From positions 62,001 to 126,000 of the forward strand of contig NZ_PYOM01000006.1 in NCBI RefSeq assembly GCF_003026365.1: a stretch of 64,000 bases of DNA, read 5' to 3'. This document shows positions 34,859 to 44,179 of the stretch, one piece after another. The DNA comes from Photobacterium angustum. GTDB lineage: Bacteria; Pseudomonadota; Gammaproteobacteria; Enterobacterales; Vibrionaceae. Positions within the stretch are counted from its first letter, which is position 1. Every line of letters starts with the position of its first letter. Made by a program: the position numbers and the translations under genes. The notes beneath the pieces were generated by a model, which saw nothing but the letters and a program-made list of their open reading frames with translations, searched no databases and had not been told where the DNA came from.

Positions 34859-35341
34859 GTGAATAAGCAAAAGTTATTAAATCAGATACAAATTAGGCTA
34901 CAACAAATATTAGAAGCGGCGACTGAAGCGGCTTTACGTGCCTATAATACGGCGACTGATGATGAAAATGTTGCGGAAAATCAATATGACACATTGGCGC
35001 TTGAAGCGTCTTATTTAGCGCATGGTCAGGCACAAAGAGTAGAAGAGTGCAAAGCCGATATAACAGCTTATCAAGTATTACAAGCTAACTTACCTAAAGC
35101 CTTTGATACTGTACTACTTGGGCATATTGTAACGTTAGCTGATGAAGATGATAACGTGCGTTTTGTTTTTCTGGGCCCCAGCTCTGGTGGACTAGTCGTA
35201 ACGTTTGATCAGTATTCTGTCACGATAGTGACACCAACTTCGCCATTTGGTGATGCATTGATTGGTCGTGAGATCGGTGAAGAAGTCGATGTTCATATTG
35301 GTGATAAAGTCACTTGGTATGAAGTCATGGCGATCAATTAA
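34859..35341 (+). CDS. GreA/GreB-like transcription factor
   Basis: A 160-residue protein with the Gre layout. Residues 1-75 form a coiled coil; its tip, ATDDENVAENQYDTLALE, aligns with the acidic tip of GreA (GDLxENxEY), the part that reaches the RNA-polymerase active site. Residues 80-160 are the FKBP-like domain, including SPFGDALIGREIGEEVDV, the Gre 'SPIGxALLGKxxGD' motif. It differs from canonical GreA in the tip sequence, so it is a paralogue that may bind polymerase differently. The start is GTG at 34859 with AGGCAG upstream. Confidence 0.85.
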   Translation: MNKQKLLNQIQIRLQQILEAATEAALRAYNTATDDENVAENQYDTLALEASYLAHGQAQRVEECKADITAYQVLQANLPKAFDTVLLGHIVTLADEDDNVRFVFLGPSSGGLVVTFDQYSVTIVTPTSPFGDALIGREIGEEVDVHIGDKVTWYEVMAIN

Positions 35342-35347
35342 ATCATT

Positions 35348-36253
35348 TTATTTAAAAGTATCTCGGTATTTTTGATAATACTGATAAATATGCTCAATAA
35401 AGAGTTTCACTTTCATTGGTTGCTGCTTGGTATACGGATATACCGCATAAATGCCTAATGATTTCGCAACATAATCAGTTAGTACTTCAACCAAGTCACC
35501 TTTTTTCAGATCTTCAGCGACTAATACTTTGGGAATGTAGACCAAGCCTTGTCCGTGTAGCGCCGCGCCTCGTAAAGCAGAAGCGTTATTAGTGGTAAAG
35601 TTGCCTTTTACTCTAAGGGTATGAATGCCTAATCTATCTTCAATTAGCCATTCGTTCGCCCCTGTTTCTTGAAAGCTATAACCCAGACAGTTATGTTTTT
35701 CTAAATCATAAGGTTGTGTTGGTTTCCCGTATTGCTTGATATAACAGGGGGATGCACATATCACCCAGCGAGCTTGAACTAATTGACGGGCAATAAAGCT
35801 TGAATCTGGCATTGCACCTGTTCTTATCGCAATATCAAACCCTTCCTGTACTAAATCAACAAAGCGATTGTCGAGATCCATTTCAATATGAATATCAGGA
35901 TATTGACGGCTAAACGCTGCAATTGCTTCGGGTAAAATAAGCTCGCCAGAAATGGTAGGGACTGTAATACGGATCTTACCTGTTAGACTTTCACCTAATC
36001 CACTCATTGCATCTTCTGCATTTTGAACCGCATTGTAGACTTCTCTCGCATGATGATAAAAAACATCACCGGCTTCTGTCAGTGTCAATTTGCGCGTAGT
36101 CCGATAAATAAGCTGAACGCCTAACGCTTGTTCAAGTGCTGTGATACGTTTGCTTACCACCGATTTTGTTAAGCCAATATGCTCGGCAGCCTTGCTAAAG
36201 GAGCCTTTATCAATTAGATGATAAAAAAGGAGTAGATTATTCGTTGTTTTCAT
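35348..36253 (-). CDS. LysR-family transcriptional regulator
   Basis: A 301-residue regulator. The N-terminal winged helix-turn-helix (LLLFYHLIDKGSFSKAAEHIGLTKSVVSKRITALEQALGVQLIYR, shown in parts: residues 7-51) is followed by a linker helix and a substrate-binding domain with the IRITVPTISGEL start. It is divergent from the FAD/Fe-S dehydrogenase at 36376 across about 120 bp, so it probably controls that gene in response to a hydroxy- or oxo-acid. The close relative type (CrgA/DsdC-like group) is not resolved. Confidence 0.93.
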   Translation of the reverse strand: MKTTNNLLLFYHLIDKGSFSKAAEHIGLTKSVVSKRITALEQALGVQLIYRTTRKLTLTEAGDVFYHHAREVYNAVQNAEDAMSGLGESLTGKIRITVPTISGELILPEAIAAFSRQYPDIHIEMDLDNRFVDLVQEGFDIAIRTGAMPDSSFIARQLVQARWVICASPCYIKQYGKPTQPYDLEKHNCLGYSFQETGANEWLIEDRLGIHTLRVKGNFTTNNASALRGAALHGQGLVYIPKVLVAEDLKKGDLVEVLTDYVAKSLGIYAVYPYTKQQPMKVKLFIEHIYQYYQKYRDTFK

Positions 36254-36375
36254 CTATTGGTGTACTTTTTTCAACAAATATGTGAATTAGGCAATATATA
36301 TCAACTATACAGAGCAAAGTAGAATATACCTATAAAAAATAAAACGATTAACTCGTATACATACATGGAGCCATG

Positions 36376-39201
36376 ATGCAGCAGCCCTACCTTGAACTGA
36401 TTGCGCAACTAGAACAACAAATAGATAAAAGTCGCATTATCACCGATCCAACACTCGCACTGGCCTATGGTACCGATGCCAGCTTTTACCGTTTAACGCC
36501 TCAAGTAGTCCTTCAACTGGATAATTTGCAAGAGGTGATCTTTGCCGTTAAAACGTGCTATGAGCGCCAAATTCCAGTGACATTTAGAGCCGCTGGTACT
36601 AGTTTATCTGGCCAAGCCCAGTCCGATTCTGTGTTAATCACGCTGACTCGAAATTGGCGAGATTATGAAATACTAAATGATGGTGAACAGATTTGGCTCC
36701 AGCCGGGAATTATTGGTGCTGAAGTCAATGCGTATTTAGCGCCATTTGGTCGTAAAATTGGCCCAGATCCTGGTTCAATCAATACCTGTAAAATTGGCGG
36801 TATTGTTGCTAACAATGCATCAGGTATGTGCTGTGGTACTTCAGAAAATAGTTACCGTACAGTTGCTGGAATGACGGTTGTATTAGCAGACGGCACGGTA
36901 CTAAATACGTTAGATAGTGCCAGTGTTGAAGCTTTTAAACTCAGTCATGCAGAAATGATTGATGAATTAATGACACTTGTTACCCAGTGTCAGGAAGACA
37001 GTGAGCTGGCAGACAAGATCCGCCATAAATACCGTTTAAAAAACACCACAGGTTATAGTCTTAATTCGCTGATTGACTTTGATGATCCAATTGACGTTTT
37101 GCAGCACCTTTTCATTGGTTCAGAAGGCACATTAGGTTTTATTGCTGACGTAACTTACAACACAGTTGTGAATCATGCACACAAAGCATCTGGGTTGTTT
37201 GTTTTTAGCGATATTGAAATTACTTGCCTTGCGGTAAGTGAGTTGAGTAAAACTTCAGTCGCTGCGGTTGAATTAATGGATAGCCGTTCTTTAGCTTCTG
37301 TTGCCGACAAGCCGGGAATGCCAAGTTTTATCGCAGAGCTTGGTGAAAAAGGAGATACTGAAGCCGCGGCATTATTGATTGAAATTCATGCTGAGAATGA
37401 GGCTGCATTACAGCAACAAATTGAACAGTTGCTAGCTATTATTAATGGTTTCTCACCGATTGCTCAGGTTGATTTTAGCCGTGATACCAAAATCTGTGAG
37501 CAGTTATGGGGGATCCGTAAAGAGCTATTCCCATCTGTGGGGGCTGTGCGAGAGACTGGAACCACAGTTATCATTGAAGATGTTGCCTTTCCGATTGAAC
37601 AATTAGCCCCTGCGGTACGTGAACTACAGGAGTTATTTACTCAGTTCAATTACCACGAAGCGATCATTTTTGGTCACGCATTGGCGGGAAATCTACACTT
37701 TGTATTCACTCAGTCATTTGATAGCCAAGAAGAAATAACGCGTTATAGTGATTTTATGGATGCAGTGGCTCAGTTAGTGGCCGTTGATTATAAAGGATCT
37801 TTAAAAGCAGAGCATGGCACTGGGCGTAATATGGCTCCGTTTATCGAGCTTGAGTGGGGCGCTGATGGCTATCAATTAATGCAAAATATTAAACGTATTT
37901 TTGATAAGCGTGGCATTTTAAATCCTGGTGTGATCATCAATGAAGATAAAGAATCACATATCAAAAACTTAAAAGGGATGCCAGAAGCGGATGAGTTGAT
38001 TGATAAGTGTGTTGAATGCGGTTTCTGTGAGCCTGTTTGTCCTTCTCGTAATTTATCGTTAACACCACGCCAACGTAATACAGTATTTCGTGAAATTTCT
38101 CGCTTAAGGAAAACTAACGAAGATCCTAGCCGTCTTGCTCAGATGGAAAAAACCTATCGTTACTACGGCCTAGATACCTGTGCCGCAACAGGATTATGTG
38201 CCGATCGTTGCCCTGTTGGGATCAATACCGGCGATCTTGTTCGTAAATTACGTCAAAACCATACAGATAAAGCAAAACAAATTGCGAATTGGACTGCGGA
38301 TCATTTTTCAACTGTTACGTCAGTGGCTAAAACAGGTTTAACCGTCGCAAATGGAATGCATAAGGTACTTGGCACTAATAAGATGCGTAAGTTGACGAAG
38401 GCTGCTTATGAATTGTCAGGTCATCGTATTCCGATGTGGTCTTCACATATGCCTGTAGCGGTAAAATCCACTGAAATATTGAAAGTTAAAAAAGTGGGTC
38501 GTGAAAAGATAGTTTATTTCCCGAGTTGTTCTGCACGTACAATGGGTACTGAAGCGAATGCAAAAGATCCTCGACCTTTAGTTGACGTGACGATTTCTCT
38601 GCTTGAAAAAGCGGGCTATGAGGTTGTTATGCCCAAGGATTTGAACAATCAATGTTGTGGTATGCCGTATACCAGTAAAGGTTTTCCTGAAACGGCAGCG
38701 AAAAAGGCACAACAATTAGAAAATGCGCTATGGGAAGCGTCTAGCCAAGGAGCCTATCCTGTATTAATGGATACCAGTCCTTGTGCAAGTACAGGAAAAG
38801 AAACACTACGCAGTGAAATTAAAATCTATGAGCCTTTCGAATTTGTCGCAAATTATGTGTTGCCAAAATTAACCATAACACCGCAAGAAGATCCTGTGAT
38901 GTTACACATTACCTGTACATCACGCCGTAAAGGGTTAGCTGGGGTGATGGAAAAAGTCACAAAAGTTTGTGCGAAGACAGTGATTATTCCAGATGACATT
39001 ACCTGTTGCGGTTTTGCTGGCGATAAAGGTTTTACCAAACCAGAACTTAACGCAAGTTCATTAGCGCCTTTAAAACGTCAAGTACCAGTTGGTTGTACTG
39101 AAGGTTATTCAAATAGTCGTACTTGTGAGTTAGGGCTATCTGAACATAGCGGGATAGAATATCGCTCAATTCTATATTTAGTTGATAAAGTCAGTATGTA
39201 A
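36376..39201 (+). CDS. FAD/Fe-S D-2-hydroxyacid dehydrogenase, Dld-II type (probably D-lactate)
   Basis: A 941-residue membrane-associated flavoprotein. Residues about 35-230 are the FAD-binding 4 (PCMH) domain with FRAAGTSLSGQAQ, DPGSINTCKIGG and NNASGMCCGT; a FAD-oxidase C domain with HGTGRNMAPF follows. Then two 4Fe-4S motifs: CVECGFCEPVCPS and CAATGLCADRCPVG, and two CCG domains (NQCCGMP, TCCGFAGD). This matches the Dld-II D-lactate dehydrogenases described in Shewanella and Vibrio. Start ATG 36376 is used (36373 is also ATG). Divergent LysR gene upstream; terminator at 39220-39252. Confidence 0.9.
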   Translation: MQQPYLELIAQLEQQIDKSRIITDPTLALAYGTDASFYRLTPQVVLQLDNLQEVIFAVKTCYERQIPVTFRAAGTSLSGQAQSDSVLITLTRNWRDYEILNDGEQIWLQPGIIGAEVNAYLAPFGRKIGPDPGSINTCKIGGIVANNASGMCCGTSENSYRTVAGMTVVLADGTVLNTLDSASVEAFKLSHAEMIDELMTLVTQCQEDSELADKIRHKYRLKNTTGYSLNSLIDFDDPIDVLQHLFIGSEGTLGFIADVTYNTVVNHAHKASGLFVFSDIEITCLAVSELSKTSVAAVELMDSRSLASVADKPGMPSFIAELGEKGDTEAAALLIEIHAENEAALQQQIEQLLAIINGFSPIAQVDFSRDTKICEQLWGIRKELFPSVGAVRETGTTVIIEDVAFPIEQLAPAVRELQELFTQFNYHEAIIFGHALAGNLHFVFTQSFDSQEEITRYSDFMDAVAQLVAVDYKGSLKAEHGTGRNMAPFIELEWGADGYQLMQNIKRIFDKRGILNPGVIINEDKESHIKNLKGMPEADELIDKCVECGFCEPVCPSRNLSLTPRQRNTVFREISRLRKTNEDPSRLAQMEKTYRYYGLDTCAATGLCADRCPVGINTGDLVRKLRQNHTDKAKQIANWTADHFSTVTSVAKTGLTVANGMHKVLGTNKMRKLTKAAYELSGHRIPMWSSHMPVAVKSTEILKVKKVGREKIVYFPSCSARTMGTEANAKDPRPLVDVTISLLEKAGYEVVMPKDLNNQCCGMPYTSKGFPETAAKKAQQLENALWEASSQGAYPVLMDTSPCASTGKETLRSEIKIYEPFEFVANYVLPKLTITPQEDPVMLHITCTSRRKGLAGVMEKVTKVCAKTVIIPDDITCCGFAGDKGFTKPELNASSLAPLKRQVPVGCTEGYSNSRTCELGLSEHSGIEYRSILYLVDKVSM

Positions 39202-39219
39202 GTGATGAATTTTTAAATA

Positions 39220-39252
39220 AAAACGCTGATATGAAAGTATCAGCGTTTTTTT
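39220..39252 (+). terminator. Rho-independent terminator
   Basis: AAACGCTGATA pairs with TATCAGCGTTT around TGAAAG, with T-run. Confidence 0.93.
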
Positions 39253-39531
39253 ATGTTTAATGAGAGTTATTTATAAAATAATGCTGTTTACCTAGAATAC
39301 AATTTCAAATGATTTATTTTGATATATTACATTGCATAAATGATTAGCTGAAAGTTAAGAGAACATGTTGTTTTTTCGTATACTATTAGATCTCTTACTC
39401 TATTTAGATATATAGAATAGATTAGCCGGTAGGTTCTTTTCGGGTTTGTAATTTATACGTTATTACTCATCTAACGATGAGTAAATATTCAGCTATGGAT
39501 TATAAAATCCACATAATATAAAGGGTTTAAT
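39253..39531. other. Intergenic region before the Nudix gene
   Basis: About 280 bp, AT-rich, no credible ORF. ACTCATCTAACGATGAGT is an imperfect palindrome near 39465-39482. The Nudix promoter is expected here. Confidence 0.35.
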
Positions 39532-39975
39532 ATGCATTTTCACTCAACTGCTCGCGGTATTTTAATTAACGATGATGCAGTGCTTGTTACCCGAGTTAAA
39601 GGTGATGATAAAACATTTTTACCTGGTGGACATATTGATGCAAAAGAATCAGCAGCGACAACGGTGATTCGAGAATTGAATGAAGAAGCGAATTTAAAGG
39701 TTAACATTGCTTGTTTTTTGGGGGCCGTAGAAAACAATTGGCATATAGGGCAAGAATTAAATACTGAACTATGCTTATTATTTTTATTGTCGTCAGAAAC
39801 AGATAATGATCTTGACACTATTAAGAGTTGTGAAGCTCATATCGATTATTTTTGGTTAAAAAGAGAAGATCTGGTAACGAGTAATTTATACCCATTAGCA
39901 TTAAGAGAGTGGCTAATGTCTTCGCAATTAGAATTTACAAAATCCCAACCTGCATTTTGGGGTAGTGATTTGTAA
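39532..39975 (+). CDS. Nudix hydrolase (second in the window)
   Basis: A 147-residue protein. Its Nudix box GHIDAKESAATTVIRELNEEANL has REXXEE intact but Ala instead of the usual Gly after EE. The N-terminal HSTARGILINDDAVLVTRV and LPGG are typical of ADP-ribose or dinucleotide pyrophosphatases. It is unlike the Nudix protein at 8965 outside the box. AAAGGG lies upstream of the ATG. Substrate unknown. Confidence 0.88.
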   Translation: MHFHSTARGILINDDAVLVTRVKGDDKTFLPGGHIDAKESAATTVIRELNEEANLKVNIACFLGAVENNWHIGQELNTELCLLFLLSSETDNDLDTIKSCEAHIDYFWLKREDLVTSNLYPLALREWLMSSQLEFTKSQPAFWGSDL

Positions 39976-40052
39976 ATACGTGGTTTATCACAACAATATA
40001 TTTATCATCTAGACTCAAATTTAGCGATATTTCAGCTAAATAGGATATTTTA

Positions 40053-41102
40053 ATGGCAACGACTGATAACTCGCCGTCTGAACAACTTCAGACGCCAGAA
40101 AATGATTCACATCTGTTCCGTAATCTATTTATTTTTGTACTTTTAGCTGCACTGTTAGGGACGGCTGGGTATTTTTATATTCGCCATCAAAAGTTATATC
40201 CAGCGACTGATGATGCCTATGTCCATGCCAATACTTTATATGTTGCACCACAAATTAGTGGCAAAGTTCTTACGGTCAATGTGAATGATTACCAGCATGT
40301 AGCGGAAGGCGATTTATTATTATCGATTGATCCAGCTCCATTTGAAATAGAGTTAGAAAAAGCAAAAGCTGCGTATGAAGTTGCGACACAAGAAAATAAA
40401 GCGACAGATGATGCAATTTTAGCGGCAAGTGCTAATGTGCGATCAGCAGACGCTACGCTTGTTGATGTGCAAAAAAGTTATCGTCGAGTGATGGATTTAG
40501 TGAATCGCAAATTATTACCTTTACAGCAAGGTGATGATGCAAAAGCTAAATTAGCCTCTGCTCAAACAGCATTAGAAGCTGCGCGCGCTAACATGAGCCA
40601 GTTAATTAACCAGCAAGGCGCTAAAGGTGATGAAGCGCCTCAGGTTAAACAAGCGGCGGCAGCATTAAGCCAAGCGACGTTGAATTTATCCTATACTAAT
40701 ATCTATGCTCCACATGATGGTAGTTTAGGTAAGGTGAGTGTCCGTCCTGGCAGTATTGTATCGCCTGGATTATCTGTCATGCCTTTGATTGAAGATAATA
40801 CGGCGTGGCTTCAAGCTAATTACAAAGAAAAGTCGATTGGTTTATTAAAACCAGGCATGAAAGCTAGTATTGTTTTAGACATGTACCCAGATGTGACATA
40901 TCAAGGCCACATTATTGCATTATCACCAGCAAGTGGTTCATCGTTCTCCTTACTCCCTCCTGAAAACGCAACGGGTAACTGGGTTAAAGTACCTCAACGT
41001 TTTCCTGTTCGTATTCAATTTGATGATTTAAAAGGTAAGCCTTTACTTCGTGTTGGAGCGAGCGCGGAAGTCACTATTGATACGTTAGCAGAGACTAAGT
41101 AA
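40053..41102 (+). CDS. HlyD/EmrA-family membrane fusion protein
   Basis: A 349-residue periplasmic adaptor of an efflux pump. A single N-terminal transmembrane helix (about 24-43, LFIFVLLAALLGTAGYFYI) anchors it. The lipoyl-like half-motif TDDAYVHANTLYVAPQISGKV, the long coiled-coil hairpin (about 95-200) and the second half-motif IYAPHDGSLGKVSVRPGS follow. It overlaps the downstream transporter at TAATG by one base, so the two are translationally coupled. Outer channel would be a TolC protein elsewhere. Confidence 0.93.
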   Translation: MATTDNSPSEQLQTPENDSHLFRNLFIFVLLAALLGTAGYFYIRHQKLYPATDDAYVHANTLYVAPQISGKVLTVNVNDYQHVAEGDLLLSIDPAPFEIELEKAKAAYEVATQENKATDDAILAASANVRSADATLVDVQKSYRRVMDLVNRKLLPLQQGDDAKAKLASAQTALEAARANMSQLINQQGAKGDEAPQVKQAAAALSQATLNLSYTNIYAPHDGSLGKVSVRPGSIVSPGLSVMPLIEDNTAWLQANYKEKSIGLLKPGMKASIVLDMYPDVTYQGHIIALSPASGSSFSLLPPENATGNWVKVPQRFPVRIQFDDLKGKPLLRVGASAEVTIDTLAETK

Positions 41103-42628
41103 TGACGGGTGCTACGTTAACGCCAGCCAATCGGTTGTTGATCACTTTTGCTGTCATGTTATCCGCCATTATGGTGCTGTTAGACATGACTATCGCGAAT
41201 GTTGCTTTGCCTCATATGATGGGAGCGTTAGGCGTAACTTCAGAGCAAGTAACATGGGTGTTAACCTCATATTCGATGGCAGAAGCGAACTTCATCCCTT
41301 TAGCGAGCTATTTGGCGCTTAAGTTTGGAGTACGTAAATTGTTGCTCTTTTCTGTTGCCGGTTTTGTGGCTATGTCTGCTTTATGTGGACAGGCTGACAG
41401 CCTTGCTGAAATGGTAACTTTTCGAATATTCCAAGGCGCGTTCGGCGCATCAGTCATCCCCTTATCACAATCTATCATGGTGCAAATTTATCCGCCTGAA
41501 GAACGTGGTAAAGCAATGGCGTTATTCAGTGTTGGGATATTATTAGGGCCTATTTTAGGCCCAACCGTTGGCGGTGTCATTACCGAGAATATGGATTGGC
41601 GCTGGATTTTTTACGTTAATGTACCCATTGGTTTGATTTGTTTATCTCTGCTTTATTTCTTTGTGAAGTTAGATGGACGCGGTAAGAGCAAACTAGACTG
41701 GCCTTTAGTGATAGGTATGACTATCGGTATTGGGCTGTTACAAATGGTATTAGACAGAGGTAATGAAGAAGGGTGGTTTGAATCTAACTTTATTCTGTTC
41801 TCTGCGGTGATCAGCGTTGTCGCATGGATTTTCTTTATCGCGCGATCATGGATCACGAAAGGCGATGTCGCTCCTATGTGGCTGCTTAAAGATAGAAACC
41901 TTGCTGTTTCTTGTTTAATGATGGCTGGCTTCTCTATGGGGATGTTTGGTATTACCCAATTACAACCTATGATGCTAGAACAGTTACTGCATTATCCTGT
42001 AGAAGCAACAGGGTTTGCCATGGCGCCAAGAGGATTAACCTCAGCTATTGTATTACTAGTGATTGCTAGATTTATGGATAGATTAGATCCTCGTATGCTA
42101 GTAGCAATAGGGCTCGGTTTTAATATCCTTGGTACATACTTAATGATGCAGTATTCAATGAATATTGATTATTACTGGGTAGTAATGCCATCGATTGTTC
42201 AGGGGTTAGGGATGGGGCTTGTATTTGCACCATTAAGCCAAATGGCATATCGAACATTAAGTCATGCAGATACAGTTGGTGGTGCGGTTATTTTCAACCT
42301 TTGCCGAACCATTGGTGGTTCATTTGGTATATCTATTGTTAATACGTATTTTACTCGTACAGAGCAACGAGAGTGGCATGCTTTAGGGGCGGATTTAACA
42401 TTAACTAATCCGCAATTGCAGCAGCAGGCAATGATGCAGCATACAACAGTCACGGATCCTCATTTTATTGCCCAAATCAGTGAGCTATTACATCAGCAAT
42501 CAACATTGCTTGCTTTTGTTTATACCTTTGGATTTATTTTTGTATCTTACATTGTGCTGTTACCGCTCTTAACACTGTTCAAGTTTAAGAAAACACAATC
42601 AGTGCCTAAGAATGTAAATATACATTAA
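41102..42628 (+). CDS. MFS transporter, DHA2 (EmrB/QacA) family
   Basis: A 508-residue inner-membrane drug:proton antiporter with 14 hydrophobic segments. Motif D1-like LLDMTIANVALP (residues 23-34), motif C GILLGPILGPTVGG and the FRIFQGAFGASVIPLSQ helix are typical of EmrB. It shares its start with the stop of the adaptor gene. The pair forms an EmrAB-TolC-like pump for hydrophobic or uncoupler compounds. Regulator not adjacent. Terminator at 42641-42674. Confidence 0.94.
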   Translation: MTGATLTPANRLLITFAVMLSAIMVLLDMTIANVALPHMMGALGVTSEQVTWVLTSYSMAEANFIPLASYLALKFGVRKLLLFSVAGFVAMSALCGQADSLAEMVTFRIFQGAFGASVIPLSQSIMVQIYPPEERGKAMALFSVGILLGPILGPTVGGVITENMDWRWIFYVNVPIGLICLSLLYFFVKLDGRGKSKLDWPLVIGMTIGIGLLQMVLDRGNEEGWFESNFILFSAVISVVAWIFFIARSWITKGDVAPMWLLKDRNLAVSCLMMAGFSMGMFGITQLQPMMLEQLLHYPVEATGFAMAPRGLTSAIVLLVIARFMDRLDPRMLVAIGLGFNILGTYLMMQYSMNIDYYWVVMPSIVQGLGMGLVFAPLSQMAYRTLSHADTVGGAVIFNLCRTIGGSFGISIVNTYFTRTEQREWHALGADLTLTNPQLQQQAMMQHTTVTDPHFIAQISELLHQQSTLLAFVYTFGFIFVSYIVLLPLLTLFKFKKTQSVPKNVNIH

Positions 42629-42640
42629 TCGAGTGATAGG

Positions 42641-42674
42641 AAAAAAGCAGATCAATAATTGATCTGCTTTTTTA
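42641..42674 (+). terminator. Rho-independent terminator after the efflux operon
   Basis: AGCAGATCAA pairs with TTGATCTGCT around TAA, inside A/T tracts that extend the stem. Confidence 0.93.
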
Positions 42675-42747
42675 TAGATGATATGTGTATTAAGTTATTT
42701 AAAATCAAATATTTATAATTTATTTTGGTTTTTTTTATAAAAAACAG

Positions 42748-42776
42748 TTTACAGTCAATACGTTTAATGTGATTAT
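42748..42776 (+). promoter_or_regulatory. Putative cspA promoter and long leader
   Basis: TTTACA, 17 bp, GATTAT. Start would be near 42785, giving a 5' UTR of about 170 nt, as expected for cspA genes whose leaders act as RNA thermosensors. The leader contains no separate gene. Confidence 0.55.
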
Positions 42777-42954
42777 GTTCTCGCTCTGTTGTTCAGAGTT
42801 ATTAATAAAGAGTTAAGTTAAAGAAAATCTCCAGAAGTATCTTCGTTTAGTTGTACCTTTGTGTTTCCTTCGCTTCATCATATTTAATAATTCAAGCTTT
42901 CAGTGCATCGCAATTTTGCGATATTTTCTATGAATTTTATATAAGGGACACATT

Positions 42955-43164
42955 ATGTCTAAGTCAACTGGTATCGTTAAGTGGTTCAACGAAGAGAAAG
43001 GTTTTGGTTTCATTACTCAAGACAACGGCGGTGCTGACGTATTCGTTCACTTCCGTGCTATCGCTTCTGAAGGTTTCAAAACTCTTGCTGAAGGCCAAAA
43101 AGTGTCTTTTGAAGTAGAGCAAGGCCAAAAAGGTCTTCAAGCTGCAAACGTTGTAGCTCTTTAA
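42955..43164 (+). CDS. cspA: Cold-shock protein, CspA family
   Basis: A 69-residue single-stranded nucleic-acid-binding protein (OB fold) acting as RNA chaperone. RNP1 KGFGFI at 15-20 and RNP2 VFVHF at 29-33 are intact, with the conserved aromatic WF at 10-11. Codons are strongly optimised compared with neighbours, as in highly expressed genes. AGGGACACATT gives the ribosome-binding site. The number of csp paralogues cannot be judged from one window, so the letter assignment is approximate. Confidence 0.95.
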
Positions 43165-43187
43165 TTTTATAGTCTCTATAAGATTTC

Positions 43188-43215
43188 TAAGTGGTGTAAC
43201 TTGTTACACCACTTA
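43188..43215 (+). repeat. Perfect 13-bp palindromic hairpin after cspA
   Basis: TAAGTGGTGTAAC and GTTACACCACTTA with a TT loop. No T-run follows; it may protect the mRNA 3' end or end transcription weakly. Confidence 0.6.
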
Positions 43216-43405
43216 ATCTAAAATACCTTCTGCGCTTCACTCTTCGAAATACTCTACTATTCTTCGTTTTACTCTTTAGCAGTTTTGCTGATCGCTATAC
43301 TCATAATCTTCATTAAAAATTCATTACGCTATAAAACTGTTGATATTTAGCTTTACTATCGTGATAGCTAGAATTCATCAACGCTATAATTTAAAGAGGT
43401 ATATT

Positions 43406-43609
43406 ATGATTATCAACTTCAATGTTAATGATCTTAGCTGGAATGCATCTGTGCATCAGTTAAATAGTGATGTATTGCGCCGACATGTTTTAATTAACGG
43501 TAAGCTAGATACATTAGATGTCAACTTTACGTACTGTGAAGAATCAGAAAAAGGCATTATTACTAATCACAATAATAAAGAGATTGGGCATTTTTCAATT
43601 ATTGATTAA
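43406..43609 (+). CDS. Putative 67-residue conserved small protein
   Basis: Starts at ATG 43406 (MIINFNVNDLSWNAS), with AAAGAGG 8 nt upstream; the frame is open 22 codons further up but that part has no coding character. Polar, no signal or membrane segment, a single Cys. Beta-strand-rich pattern in the middle (HVLINGKLDTLDVNFTY). Family not recognised. Confidence 0.6.
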   Translation: MIINFNVNDLSWNASVHQLNSDVLRRHVLINGKLDTLDVNFTYCEESEKGIITNHNNKEIGHFSIID

Positions 43610-43633
43610 GGTTTAGAATAACATGCTTGTGAG

Positions 43634-43876
43634 TCATGGTTTATTTAAAAGAGAGAGGCAGAACGGGGTGTCTGCCTTAAACTTAACTATCGAATAGTTT
43701 CGGTAGTAAGTAAAAATGAGCGCCTGACTAATTTGGCTAACATCGATTTCCTTTTCTTTCCCACTCTTGCCAACAACAATCACTTCTTGCCCTTATTTAT
43801 TCTGTACCTTCCCCCCTTTGTTAATAAAAATATTTAACACCATACTGATACGATAAGGTGCATCCAATGATGTCAT
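43634..43876 (-). pseudogene. Short coding-like frame with internal stop
   Basis: A minus-strand frame of 81 codons begins MTSLDAPYRISMVLNIFI, is stopped once by TAA at 43793-43795, and continues in the same frame with GQEVIVVGKSGKEKEI and DVSQISQALIFTY to TGA at 43634. A single CAA-to-TAA change would explain it. Composition after the stop is clearly protein-like. No strong ribosome-binding site is visible. Family not recognised. Confidence 0.35.
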
Positions 43877-44071
43877 TACACATCATTATGATGAAAAGCA
43901 GTTCTCTCATCGTATTGACTCTCTCAATGATGCTCCTTCTATGAACGGCTTGATGTTCAACATACTTATCTTGTCGATGATCCTGACGTATCTATTTATA
44001 TCTCCCATTAAAAATTATATGTAGGCTACTTACTTGATGAGCGTCATTCATTATGTGTTGTAAAGAGCTAG
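43857..44071 (+). pseudogene. Decayed coding remnant with frameshift
   Basis: On the plus strand, GASNDVITHHYDEKQFSHRI then DSLNDAPSMNGL reads up to about 43950; a shift of one base continues as DVQHTYLVDDPDVSIYISH, a TAA, then KLYVGYLLDERHSL and TAG at 44069-44071. Protein-like on both sides of the shift. It lacks a start and has lost its identity; neighbours give no hint. Confidence 0.32.
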
Positions 44072-44125
44072 GTTGATTTTGGCACTGAATTGATAAGCAA
44101 GGCAGGGGTAAAGTGGTTAGCGTTA

Positions 44126-44160
44126 TAAAAAAGCTGCAGAACGGTGCGCTCTACAGCTTA
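44126..44160 (-). terminator. Terminator after the YgjV-like gene
   Basis: On the minus strand AAGCTGTAG pairs with CTGCAGCTT (one mismatch) and is followed by six T. Confidence 0.7.
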
Positions 44161-44179
44161 TAAATAAGCCAGTAAGATC

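Noticed and set aside
42851-43117. 88-codon ORF over cspA
   Set aside because: Shadow of the cspA leader and gene in another frame.
43188-43215. Rho-independent terminator after cspA
   Set aside because: Perfect stem but no T-run on either side; kept as a hairpin only.
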